From CAZYSK01 sp964649415 (lineage in GTDB: Bacteria > Chloroflexota > Anaerolineae > B4-G1), in contig CAZYSK010000014.1 of the NCBI GenBank assembly GCA_964649415.1, forward strand, positions 36,999 to 100,998: a stretch of DNA of 64,000 nt, given 5' to 3'. The notes beneath the pieces were generated by a model that saw nothing but the letters and a program-made list of their open reading frames with translations, was not told the DNA's origin and did not search any database. Position numbers and translations under genes: made by a program. How positions within the stretch are numbered: the first letter of the stretch is position 1; each line of letters opens with the position of its first letter. Shown in pieces: positions 38,748 through 46,193 of the stretch.

Positions 38748-39697
38748 ACGACTTCGCACAAGTGAAGGTCGCGGTCGTGCAGGCCGCTCCGGTCCTGTTC
38801 GATCGCGAGGCCACCGTGGAGAAGGCGTGTCGCCTGACCCTGGAAGCCGCGGCGCAGGGTGCCCGACTGATCCTGTTTCCCGAGGCCCTCGTCCCGGCCT
38901 ATCCGCGCGGGCTGGCCTTCGGCACCGTGGTCGGCAGCCGCAGCACGGAGGGGCGGCGTACGTGGCAGCGCTATTGGGCCAACGCGGTGGACGTGCCCGG
39001 CCCGGCGACCGAGGCCCTGGGGGCGGCCGCCCGCGAGGCCAACGCCTATCTGGCGTTGGGCGTCATCGAGCGAGATAGCCAGTTCAGCCGGGGCACGCTC
39101 TACTGCACGCTGCTGTACTTCGGCCCGGACGGGCACCTGCTGGGCAAACACCGCAAGCTCAAGCCCACCGGGGCCGAGCGCCTGATCTGGGGCGAGGGGG
39201 ACGGCAGCACGCTGACGGTGATCGAGACCGAGATCGGCCGGATCGGCGGGCTGATCTGCTGGGAGAACTACATGCCGCTGGCGCGGATGGCCATGTACGG
39301 CAAGGGGGTCGAGATCTACCTGGCGCCCACAGCCGACGCGCGCGACACCTGGCAGGCCACGCTGCGCCACATCGCCTGCGAGGGACGGTGCTTCGTCCTG
39401 GGCTGCAACCAGTTCGTGACCAAGGCCATGTACCCGGCTGACCTGGCCGGGATTGAGGACCTGGCCGAGCAGCCCGAGGTGGTCTGTCGTGGGGGCAGCG
39501 CCATCGTCTCGCCGATGGGGGAGATACTGGCCGGGCCGCTGTACGACCAGGAGGGGATGCTGTTCGCCGAGCTCGACCTGGCCGAGGTGGCGCGGGGCAA
39601 GTTCGACTTCGACGTGGTGGGGCACTATGCCCGGCCGGACGTGTTTCAATTGACGATCAACGAGCGTCCGGCGCCGCCGGTGGCGAACGAGACGTAG
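38744..39697 (+). CDS. Carbon-nitrogen hydrolase (nitrilase superfamily)
   Basis: The 317 residues show the complete nitrilase catalytic set. The Glu is in ARLILFPEALVP near 44, the Lys is in GKHRKLKPTGAERLIWGEGDG near 130, and the Cys is in IGGLICWENYMPLAR near 165. Branch-1 nitrilase features are present (CWENYMPL, PTADARDTWQ), so the substrate may be a nitrile rather than an amide. It starts at a GTG inside the last codons of the patatin gene (GTGA overlap), so the two are translationally coupled and should act together. The C-terminal helix ends shortly before a minisatellite. Confidence 0.92.
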   Translation: MNDFAQVKVAVVQAAPVLFDREATVEKACRLTLEAAAQGARLILFPEALVPAYPRGLAFGTVVGSRSTEGRRTWQRYWANAVDVPGPATEALGAAAREANAYLALGVIERDSQFSRGTLYCTLLYFGPDGHLLGKHRKLKPTGAERLIWGEGDGSTLTVIETEIGRIGGLICWENYMPLARMAMYGKGVEIYLAPTADARDTWQATLRHIACEGRCFVLGCNQFVTKAMYPADLAGIEDLAEQPEVVCRGGSAIVSPMGEILAGPLYDQEGMLFAELDLAEVARGKFDFDVVGHYARPDVFQLTINERPAPPVANET

Positions 39698-39713
39698 GTC
39701 ACAAAAGAGCAGG

Positions 39714-40122
39714 AACGGCACTCCGCTGGCGCTGCGTGCCTCACTACGAACCGGCGCGGCAGCCCGCTGGCGCTGCGTGCCCTACTACGAACCGGCATGG
39801 CAGCCCGCTGGCGCTGCGTGCCTTACTACGAACCGGCACGACAACCCGCTGGCGTTGCGTACCTCACTACGAACCACCACGGCACTCCGCTAGCGCTGCG
39901 TGCCTCACTACGAACCGGCGCGGCACCCCGCTGGCGCTGCGTGCCTTACTACGAACCGGCGCGGCACCCCGCTGGTGGTGCGTGCCTCACTACGAACCGG
40001 CACGGCACCCCGCTGGCGTTGCGTGCTTTGCTACGAACCGGCACGGCACTCCGCTAGCGCTGCGTGCCTTACTACGAACCAGCACGGCAGCCTACCGGCG
40101 TTGCGTGCCTCACTACGAACCG
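39714..40122. repeat. 41-bp minisatellite, ten copies in exact register
   Basis: The marker CTACGAACC occurs at 39744, 39785, 39826, 39867, 39908, 39949, 39990, 40031, 40072 and 40113, exactly 41 bp apart each time. Units read approximately CGCTGGCGCTGCGTGCCTCA plus CTACGAACCGGCACGGCACC. They differ only by substitutions, never by length. The period is not a multiple of three, and it fills the whole gap between the nitrilase and the glycosyltransferase. The tenth copy supplies the stop codon of the minus-strand glycosyltransferase. Confidence 0.97.
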
Positions 40123-41231
40123 GGCGATGCCAGTACCTGGCGGTAGACTGCCAGCGTCTTGGCAGCGGCCTCCTCCCAGGTGAAACGGGCAGCCTGTGCC
40201 AACCCCAGTTGGCGCAACCGGGCATGCAGCGGTTCGTCGGTCAGCACGCGTGCCAGCGCAGCGGCCAGGTCGTCCGGGGCGTCTGGATTGATCAGCAGCC
40301 CTGCCTCCCCCACGACCTCAGGCAACGAGGCCCGGTCGGCAGCCACGACCGGCGTGCCGCAGGCCATGGCCTCCAACGCAGGCAGCCCAAAACCCTCGTA
40401 GAACGAGGGCATCGCCAACACGCTGGCCCCGTTGTACAGCCCCACCAGGTCGGCATCCGACACGTCGTGCAGAAAACGCACGTGCTGAGTCAGATGCAGG
40501 GCTTCGACGCGCTCGAAGACCTCTTCGTACAGCCAGCCCTTGCCACCGACCAGCACCAGCGGCGCGGCCGTCTTCTCCTGGTTAAGCAGCAGGCGGTACG
40601 CCTGGAGCAGGCCCGGCAGGTTCTTGCGGGGTTCCAGCGTCCCCACGAAGAACAGGTAGCCGGGCTCCAAACCGTACTTCGCGGCGACGCGTCGCGCCTG
40701 TGCCTCTGGCAAGGGGCGAAAGGCTGAATCGGCAGCCAGGTGTACGACCGTGACTTTCTCGGGCGGCACGTCCAACAGCAAGGTCAGGTCGGCCTTGGTG
40801 GCGTGAGAGTCGGCCAGGACATGCTCGGCGCGTTGGACCGCCCATTCGATCTGCTGATTGTAGTAGCGCCGGCTCTCGGCGGTGAGGAATTGGGGATAGT
40901 AGAGGAAGTTCAAATCGTGAACGGTGATCACCGACCGGTATCTCCCTCTTGCGGGAGGGATGAAGTCGGGGCTATGCAGCAGGTCAAGCCTCAGCCGCGC
41001 CAGCTCGGCCCGCAGCGCCCATCGCTCCAGCCGGTGGTGCGAAGGCGTCCAACAAGCTGTCCAGCGGAAGTTCGGCCCTGGAAGCGGCGGGGTGCGCTCC
41101 TTGCGACTGCGCAGGACGCGGTAGTCCGTGTCGGCGTCGAGCGCAGCCAGTGCCTCGAGCAGATGCAGCACGTAGTTGCGGATACCGCCCCGGGCGTAGT
41201 AGACGATGCGTGCGTCAATGCCGATGCGCAT
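40113..41231 (-). CDS. GT4-family glycosyltransferase
   Basis: This is a 372-residue GT-B enzyme (PF00534/PF13439). The N-terminal donor/acceptor-fold start is RIGIDARIVYYARGGIRNYVLHLLEAL. GYLFFVGTLEPRKNLPGLLQAYRLL opens the second Rossmann domain, and PSFYEGFGLPALEAMACGTPVVAADRASLPEVVG near 275-310 is the ExxxxxxxE nucleotide-sugar motif. Such enzymes extend cell-surface polysaccharides from NDP-sugars. The ATG at 41231 is chosen because an upstream ATG (41249) overlaps the -10 box; GGAGCC lies 7 bp before it. The last codons fall within the minisatellite's tenth unit. Confidence 0.92.
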   Translation of the reverse strand: MRIGIDARIVYYARGGIRNYVLHLLEALAALDADTDYRVLRSRKERTPPLPGPNFRWTACWTPSHHRLERWALRAELARLRLDLLHSPDFIPPARGRYRSVITVHDLNFLYYPQFLTAESRRYYNQQIEWAVQRAEHVLADSHATKADLTLLLDVPPEKVTVVHLAADSAFRPLPEAQARRVAAKYGLEPGYLFFVGTLEPRKNLPGLLQAYRLLLNQEKTAAPLVLVGGKGWLYEEVFERVEALHLTQHVRFLHDVSDADLVGLYNGASVLAMPSFYEGFGLPALEAMACGTPVVAADRASLPEVVGEAGLLINPDAPDDLAAALARVLTDEPLHARLRQLGLAQAARFTWEEAAAKTLAVYRQVLASPGS

Positions 41232-41247
41232 AGTAGGCTCCGAGGTC

Positions 41248-41275
41248 ATTATAGCGCCCCATTGGAATCTGTCAA
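41248..41275 (-). promoter_or_regulatory. Sigma-70-type promoter of the glycosyltransferase
   Basis: TTGACA (41270-41275) and TATAAT (41248-41253) on the minus strand are both perfect hexamers with a 16-bp spacer. The predicted leader is about 10 nt and includes GGAGCC. Confidence 0.8.
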
Positions 41276-41359
41276 TCGGCCTGGGCCGGCAATCGCGCGT
41301 ATCTCAGCGCGGAGACCACGCCCCTACACGGGCGGAGGACGATCGCGAGGTCAGACTCG

Positions 41360-41388
41360 TTGCACGTGGGATAGAATAATGTTATAAT
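41360..41388 (+). promoter_or_regulatory. Sigma-70-type promoter for the coiled-coil gene
   Basis: TTGCAC (41360-41365), a 17-bp spacer and TATAAT (41383-41388) lie 171 bp before the ATG at 41560 and are divergent from the glycosyltransferase promoter. No other gene lies between. Confidence 0.7.
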
Positions 41389-41477
41389 CGGTTTTGCCAC
41401 GCTAATGCCACGTTCAGTCGATCACGAGATGTCTCCAGAGGACAACTCACGTGCGCGCGGGTTTGACCCAGCGGGAA

Positions 41478-41501
41478 GTGGTGGATGGGGCGATCCACCA
41501 C
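41478..41501 (+). promoter_or_regulatory. Leader hairpin upstream of the coiled-coil gene
   Basis: GTGGTGGAT (41478-41486) pairs perfectly with ATCCACCAC (41493-41501) over a 6-nt loop, inside the predicted 160-nt leader. It could be a pause or attenuation element or a dyad operator. The rest of the 41389-41559 leader shows nothing recognisable. Confidence 0.45.
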
Positions 41502-41559
41502 AGACAGCGCCGATGCAGACATCGCGTCGTGAATCACTGAAATCCACGCAGGGGGTGCG

Positions 41560-42771
41560 ATGATGGCGACAAACACGACTCAGACAATGGACCTGACGCA
41601 GGCTATGCAGACGCTCAGGTGGTTGGACGAAGAGCGTCTCAAGGACAAGGCGACGATCTCCACGTTGCAGGAACGGGTGCAGAGCCAGGAGCAAAAACTG
41701 GCCCAGCAGGCAGCTCAGGTGCAGGAACTGCAGGCCGCGGTTGGGGGCATCCAGGGCCTGATGTCCAAGGTAGCCGAGTTCGAGCAAATCGTCTCGAACT
41801 ACAGAGATGAGCTCATCGTCCAGATGGATCAGCGCGAGGAAGCGCGGCGCAAGGAGCAGGCCGAGGCCGCACGCCTGCGCCAGATCGAGTACGAGACACT
41901 CACCACCAATATGAGCCGGCTGGAGAAGGATATGCGCGTGCTGCCCCGCTATGACGAGGCACTGAGTGGCCTCCAGGCTGAGGATCAGCGGCTGAGCGAG
42001 GCCACACAACGCATACAGGCCACCGTGACCGATCTAAGCCAGCGCTCCGACGATCGCATACAGTCGGTCACCTATCTGGAGGAACAGCGCCGCGCCGACA
42101 ACCGCCGTATCAGCGACCTGGAAAGCGACACGACGGAACTGCACAGACGGATCGAGAGCCTGATTACGAAGTTCCCGCTTCTCGAGGAGCGGGTCCAGAA
42201 ACAGGGGCCACGCATCGAGGCGGCGATCCAGGAAGCCAAGAAATTCGAGAAGCCCATCGAGGAACTGCGCGTGTCCGACTTCCAACGCGAGCAGAAGATG
42301 AAGCAGTACCTGGATCAAGGAGAGCAGGTGGCCCAGGCACTAGAGCGGATACGGACACAGACACACGGGTTCATCGACCAGCAACAGCAGGTCAAGCGGG
42401 CGCTCGACAAGCTGCAGAGCTTCCAGGCGCGGATGGAGAAGCGCCAGAACGAGGTATCCGAGATGCAGCGAGTGGCCGAGAATCGATTCAAGCGCCAATG
42501 GGAAGAATGGCAAGACGAGCAAGACCGCCAGCAGAAGAAACGAGACGTCATAACTGAAGAACGCTGGCGACAGCAAGAGCAGGGCAACACCGAGCACAAG
42601 AAACGCCTCGACGCGCTGCAGGCGGCAACCAAATCGCATCGAAGCCAACTGGATGCCCTGTGGGAAGCTCGCCGCGCCGGCGCTATGCGCACACTGGAGA
42701 CGACCCGGGGCGAATACGAAGCAATCACGTCTCTGGCCGACGAGCAACTGAGCACGCTGCGAGGCGAATAG
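41560..42771 (+). CDS. Long coiled-coil protein of unknown function
   Basis: The 403 residues are almost entirely heptad-patterned and charged, with no membrane span, signal or cysteine. The N-terminal TMDLTQAMQTLRWLDEERLKDKATISTLQERVQSQEQKL leads into continuous coiled coil to near residue 395, with a glycine break around QAAVGGIQGLMSKV. The Glu/Gln/Arg content is high. It looks like a structural or tethering protein, as in SMC-like or cytoskeletal filaments, but lacks any ATPase heads. It is 39 bp upstream of selB in the same direction. Its start could be the first or second ATG (41560/41563), both with GGGGGTGCG upstream. Confidence 0.82.
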   Translation: MMATNTTQTMDLTQAMQTLRWLDEERLKDKATISTLQERVQSQEQKLAQQAAQVQELQAAVGGIQGLMSKVAEFEQIVSNYRDELIVQMDQREEARRKEQAEAARLRQIEYETLTTNMSRLEKDMRVLPRYDEALSGLQAEDQRLSEATQRIQATVTDLSQRSDDRIQSVTYLEEQRRADNRRISDLESDTTELHRRIESLITKFPLLEERVQKQGPRIEAAIQEAKKFEKPIEELRVSDFQREQKMKQYLDQGEQVAQALERIRTQTHGFIDQQQQVKRALDKLQSFQARMEKRQNEVSEMQRVAENRFKRQWEEWQDEQDRQQKKRDVITEERWRQQEQGNTEHKKRLDALQAATKSHRSQLDALWEARRAGAMRTLETTRGEYEAITSLADEQLSTLRGE

Positions 42772-42810
42772 CGGCACGGCGACCCACAGGCAGCGGCAAG
42801 GAGCAGTCAC

Positions 42811-44760
42811 ATGCACGTCATCGGCACCGCCGGCCACGTAGATCACGGCAAGTCCACGCTCGTTCACGCTCTGAGTGGGATTGACCCGGACCGGCTCCGC
42901 GAGGAGAAGGAACGGGAAATGACGATAGACCTGGGCTTCGCCTGGCTGACGCTGCCCAACGGCGAGGCGATCGGTATCGTGGACGTACCCGGGCACAGAG
43001 ACTTCATCGAGAACATGCTGGCAGGAGTGGGCGGCATTGACGCTGCCCTTTTCGTCGTCGCTGCCGACGAGGGCGTGATGCCACAGACACGGGAACATCT
43101 GGCCATCCTCGACCTGCTGGGCGTCAGCACAGGGGTCGTCGCCCTGACCAAGGTAGATGCGCTTGGCGACATGGCTGAGAGAGAGGAGTGGGTCGAGTTG
43201 GTCAGCGCCGACGTGTCCGAGACGTTGGAGGGAACGGTGCTGGAAAGCGCGCCGCTCGTGCCCGTCTCGGCGCGGACGGGAGAAGGGCTGAACGCGCTGG
43301 TGGAGGCGCTACAGGGAATACTTGCGCAGGCCGAGCCCCGCCGTGACCGGGGACGCCCACGGCTGCCGGTGGACCGGGTCTTCAGCATCAGCGGGTTTGG
43401 CACTGTCGTCACCGGCACGCTTGCCGATGGCCGGCTCGAGACCGGCCAGGAGGTCGAAATCGTACCCCGAGGACTGAAGGCCCGCGTGCGAGGGTTGCAG
43501 ACGCACAAGCAGAAAATCGAACAGGCGGTGCCGGGCAGCCGCGTAGCGGTGAATCTCAGCGGCGTCAGCAAAGCCGATCTCCAGCGCGGCGACGTGATCA
43601 CGACGCCCGGGTGGCTACATCCCACGGTCCTGGTTGACGTGCAGTTGCGCTATTTGCCCGAAATACTCAGGTCGCACGCAGAACAGGGGCAGCGGCCGCT
43701 GCGCCACAACGCCCAGCTCAAGTTCTTCTCCGGCGCGGCCGAGACGTCGGCCCGCGCAAGGCTCCTGGGCCAGGAGACACTGGCTCCGGGGGAATCCGGT
43801 TGGTGCCAGCTCAGGCTTCAGGATCCGGTGGCGCTGGTGAAGGGGGACCGCTTCATCGTCCGCATTCCGTCCCCGCCCAAGACTGTGGGCGGGGGCGTGG
43901 TCGTGGACCCCAATCCGGGCCGCAAGCATCGTCGCTTCCGCCCCGACGTGTTGGCCCGCCTGGAGACGCTGGCCCAGGGTAGCCCGGCAGAGATACTGCT
44001 GCAGGCTCTCGAACGGCGTGGCCCCATCTCCGCCCGGGACCTGCTTCCCGCCAGCGGGCTGGGCGAGGCCGCACCCGGCGCGCTGGATCAGTTGCTGGAC
44101 GAAGGCCAAGCGGTGCTCCTGGGCGCAGGCACCGCCGACCAGGAGAAGACGCGCGTATCGGCGTCCAGCGGCAAGCTGCTCGCCTCTCGCGGCTGGTGGT
44201 CTGCCGTGACAGATCAGATCTCCCGCCAGCTATCCACGCATCATCAACGGTTCCCACTCCGAGCCGGGATGGGGAGAGAGGCGCTGCGCAGCGGGCTCAG
44301 GTTGGACGCCAAAGTCTTCAACGCAAGTATGGCCCGCGCCGTTGACGAGGGCCTCGTCGCCGACGAGGGAGCCGTCGTCCGGCTTCCAACCCACGTCGTG
44401 CGGTTGAGCCCCGAACAGCAGCAGGGGGTGGACGCATTGCTGGCCCGCTTCCGCCGCGAACCATACGCTACCCCCTCGTTCAAGGAGAGCGTCGCCGCAG
44501 TGGGCGAAGAGGTACTGGGGGTGCTGATCGGGCGGGGAGATCTGCAGCAAGTATCGGCAGATGTGTTGTTCCTGCCAGAGACCTACGAAGAGATGGTCAC
44601 CCGTATTCGCGCACACATCGGACGGGAAGGAAGCATCACACTGGCACAGACGCGAGACATGCTCAAGACCAGCCGCAAGTACGCGCAGGCGCTGCTGGAA
44701 CACCTGGACGAGGTTGGCGTAACGAAACGCGTAGGGGACGCGCGGACGCTGAGACCCTAA
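42811..44760 (+). CDS. selB: Selenocysteine-specific translation elongation factor SelB
   Basis: The GTPase delivers Sec-tRNA to UGA codons by binding a SECIS hairpin. The 649-residue protein has GTAGHVDHGKSTLVHAL (P-loop), REMTIDLGFAWL, DVPGHRDFIENML and LTKVD (G1-G4) in the first 130 residues. Beta-barrel domains II/III follow (VDRVFSISGFGTVVTGTL near 185-202). From about 385 there are the winged-helix repeats that bind SECIS RNA, ending with ITLAQTRDMLKTSRKYAQALLEHLDEVGVTKRVGDARTL. Length and order match bacterial SelB. selA, selD and selC are not in this window. The gene is followed by a strong terminator hairpin. Confidence 0.95.
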   Translation: MHVIGTAGHVDHGKSTLVHALSGIDPDRLREEKEREMTIDLGFAWLTLPNGEAIGIVDVPGHRDFIENMLAGVGGIDAALFVVAADEGVMPQTREHLAILDLLGVSTGVVALTKVDALGDMAEREEWVELVSADVSETLEGTVLESAPLVPVSARTGEGLNALVEALQGILAQAEPRRDRGRPRLPVDRVFSISGFGTVVTGTLADGRLETGQEVEIVPRGLKARVRGLQTHKQKIEQAVPGSRVAVNLSGVSKADLQRGDVITTPGWLHPTVLVDVQLRYLPEILRSHAEQGQRPLRHNAQLKFFSGAAETSARARLLGQETLAPGESGWCQLRLQDPVALVKGDRFIVRIPSPPKTVGGGVVVDPNPGRKHRRFRPDVLARLETLAQGSPAEILLQALERRGPISARDLLPASGLGEAAPGALDQLLDEGQAVLLGAGTADQEKTRVSASSGKLLASRGWWSAVTDQISRQLSTHHQRFPLRAGMGREALRSGLRLDAKVFNASMARAVDEGLVADEGAVVRLPTHVVRLSPEQQQGVDALLARFRREPYATPSFKESVAAVGEEVLGVLIGRGDLQQVSADVLFLPETYEEMVTRIRAHIGREGSITLAQTRDMLKTSRKYAQALLEHLDEVGVTKRVGDARTLRP

Positions 44761-44765
44761 TTGCG

Positions 44766-44795
44766 ACCCTAAAGGTTTTCTGAAACCTTTAGGGT
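44766..44795. terminator. 13-bp perfect hairpin, bidirectional terminator
   Basis: ACCCTAAAGGTTT (44766-44778) and AAACCTTTAGGGT (44783-44795) pair without mismatch over a TCTG loop, between the convergent selB and rarA genes. The AT-rich inner part provides U-rich tracts in both directions. Confidence 0.85.
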
Positions 44796-44812
44796 CTAGT
44801 GCGTATGGCGCA

Positions 44813-46174
44813 TCAGTCGTCGCGGCTGTCGCACCACTGCTTCAAGCGCTCAATGATCGCCTGTTCGTAGCCGTGGCCTTTAGGCCTGAACCACCCGCCC
44901 TCGACGCCCTCGGGCAGGTAGCGCTGTGCCACCCACCCGCCATGATAGTCGTGCGGATACTTGTACGGCTCGTGCTCGCCCATCGTGCGCTCGTAGTGCT
45001 CGCGCAGCGCGCCGCGTAGGGGACCGCCGAGCTTGTCGGCCTTGTCGCGCAGGTGAATCGGCACCGGCCCGGCCCCGCGCTCGTTGATCTCCCCCAATGC
45101 CCCCCAGTAGGCGCCTGCCGAGTTGGACTTCGGCGCTGTCGCCAGGTAGAGCGTCGCCATCGCCAGATGGTATTGGCCCTCCGGCATCCCCACCCACTCG
45201 AAGGCCTGAGCACAGGCGTTGACCACCACCACGCCGTTGGGATCCGCCAGGCCGATGTCCTCGGCAGCCAGGATATAGAGCCGGCGCAGGATGAAACGCG
45301 GATCCTCACCGGCCGAGATCATCTTGGCCAACCAATACAATGCCGCATCGGGATCACTCCCGCGCACTGATTTGATGAAGGCAGAGATGGTGTCGTAGTG
45401 TTCATCGCCCGCCTTGTCGTAGCGCACGGCACGTCGCTGGATAGATTCCTCGGCCACAGACAGCGTGATATGGACGACGCCATCGTCGCTGGGCGGCGTG
45501 CTTTCTACAGCCAGCTCCAGCGCATTGAGCACAGAGCGGGCGTCCCCTCCAGAGATGCGCACCAGGTGCGCGAGCGCTTCGTCGTCGAGCTGTACACGGC
45601 GAGCGCCGTAGCCATGGTCTGGATCGGCCAGCGCGCGGCGCACGACCGCCGTCACCTCGTCATCGGCGAGCGGCTTGAACTGGAAGACGCGGGAGCGGGA
45701 GACCAGGGGAGCGATCACCTCGAAGTATGGGTTCTCGGTCGTCGCGCCGATGAGCACAACCGTGCCGTCCTCAACGTGGGGCAGCAGTGCATCCTGCTGA
45801 GCCCTGTTCCAACGATGGATCTCGTCCACGAGCAGGATCGTGCGTCGCCCATACATCCCGCGCCGCTCCTTGGCATCCTTGATGATACGCCGTAGATCGG
45901 CCACGCCCGCCAGCACAGCGCTGATAGTCTCAAAGTGGCTGGCCGTCGTATTGGCGACGATCATCGCCAATGAGGTCTTGCCGGTGCCCGGCGGCCCCCA
46001 GAAGATCAACGAGGATAACAGCCGATCCGTCTCGATGGTGCGGCGCAACAAACGTCCCGCGCCGACGATGTGCTCTTGGCCGACGAACGCGTCCAGGGTG
46101 CGGGGGCGCATACGCGCTGCCAGCGGTGCCTCGCGGCGGATCTGTTCTTGTCGGCTGTGCTCAAACAGGTCCAT
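44813..46174 (-). CDS. rarA: Replication-associated recombination protein A (RarA/MgsA, AAA+ ATPase)
   Basis: The 453-residue protein belongs to the clamp-loader-like AAA+ family, which acts at stalled replication forks. PLAARMRPRTLDAFVGQEHIVG opens it. FWGPPGTGKTSLAM near 55-68 is Walker A, and ILLVDEIHRWNRAQQDALLPHVEDG is Walker B with the family WNrxQQDalLP signature. GATTENPYFEVIAPLVSRSRVF is sensor 1 and the Arg finger. The C-terminal half has ALYWLAKMISAGEDPRFILRRL and KYPHDYHGGWVAQRYLPEG, the tetramerisation region. Start at ATG 46174, since the longer frame upstream encodes non-family sequence overlapping the antiporter-like gene. It ends the four-gene minus-strand run from 49938. Confidence 0.96.
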   Translation of the reverse strand: MDLFEHSRQEQIRREAPLAARMRPRTLDAFVGQEHIVGAGRLLRRTIETDRLLSSLIFWGPPGTGKTSLAMIVANTTASHFETISAVLAGVADLRRIIKDAKERRGMYGRRTILLVDEIHRWNRAQQDALLPHVEDGTVVLIGATTENPYFEVIAPLVSRSRVFQFKPLADDEVTAVVRRALADPDHGYGARRVQLDDEALAHLVRISGGDARSVLNALELAVESTPPSDDGVVHITLSVAEESIQRRAVRYDKAGDEHYDTISAFIKSVRGSDPDAALYWLAKMISAGEDPRFILRRLYILAAEDIGLADPNGVVVVNACAQAFEWVGMPEGQYHLAMATLYLATAPKSNSAGAYWGALGEINERGAGPVPIHLRDKADKLGGPLRGALREHYERTMGEHEPYKYPHDYHGGWVAQRYLPEGVEGGWFRPKGHGYEQAIIERLKQWCDSRDD

Positions 46175-46193
46175 CGCCAAATCACACGTCCGC

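Noticed and set aside
37485..38759. 424-codon minus-strand frame covering patatin and the hairpin repeats
   Set aside because: Antisense to the patatin gene, whose catalytic motifs are intact; the product has no recognisable domain.
39714..40122. CRISPR array
   Set aside because: The repeats are directly adjacent with no unique spacers, and no cas genes are present.
39736..40727. Open frames with Cys/His/Tyr-rich repeats through the 41-bp array
   Set aside because: The period is 41 bp, so the reading frame rotates in each copy; the products are not consistent repeats and have no ribosome site.
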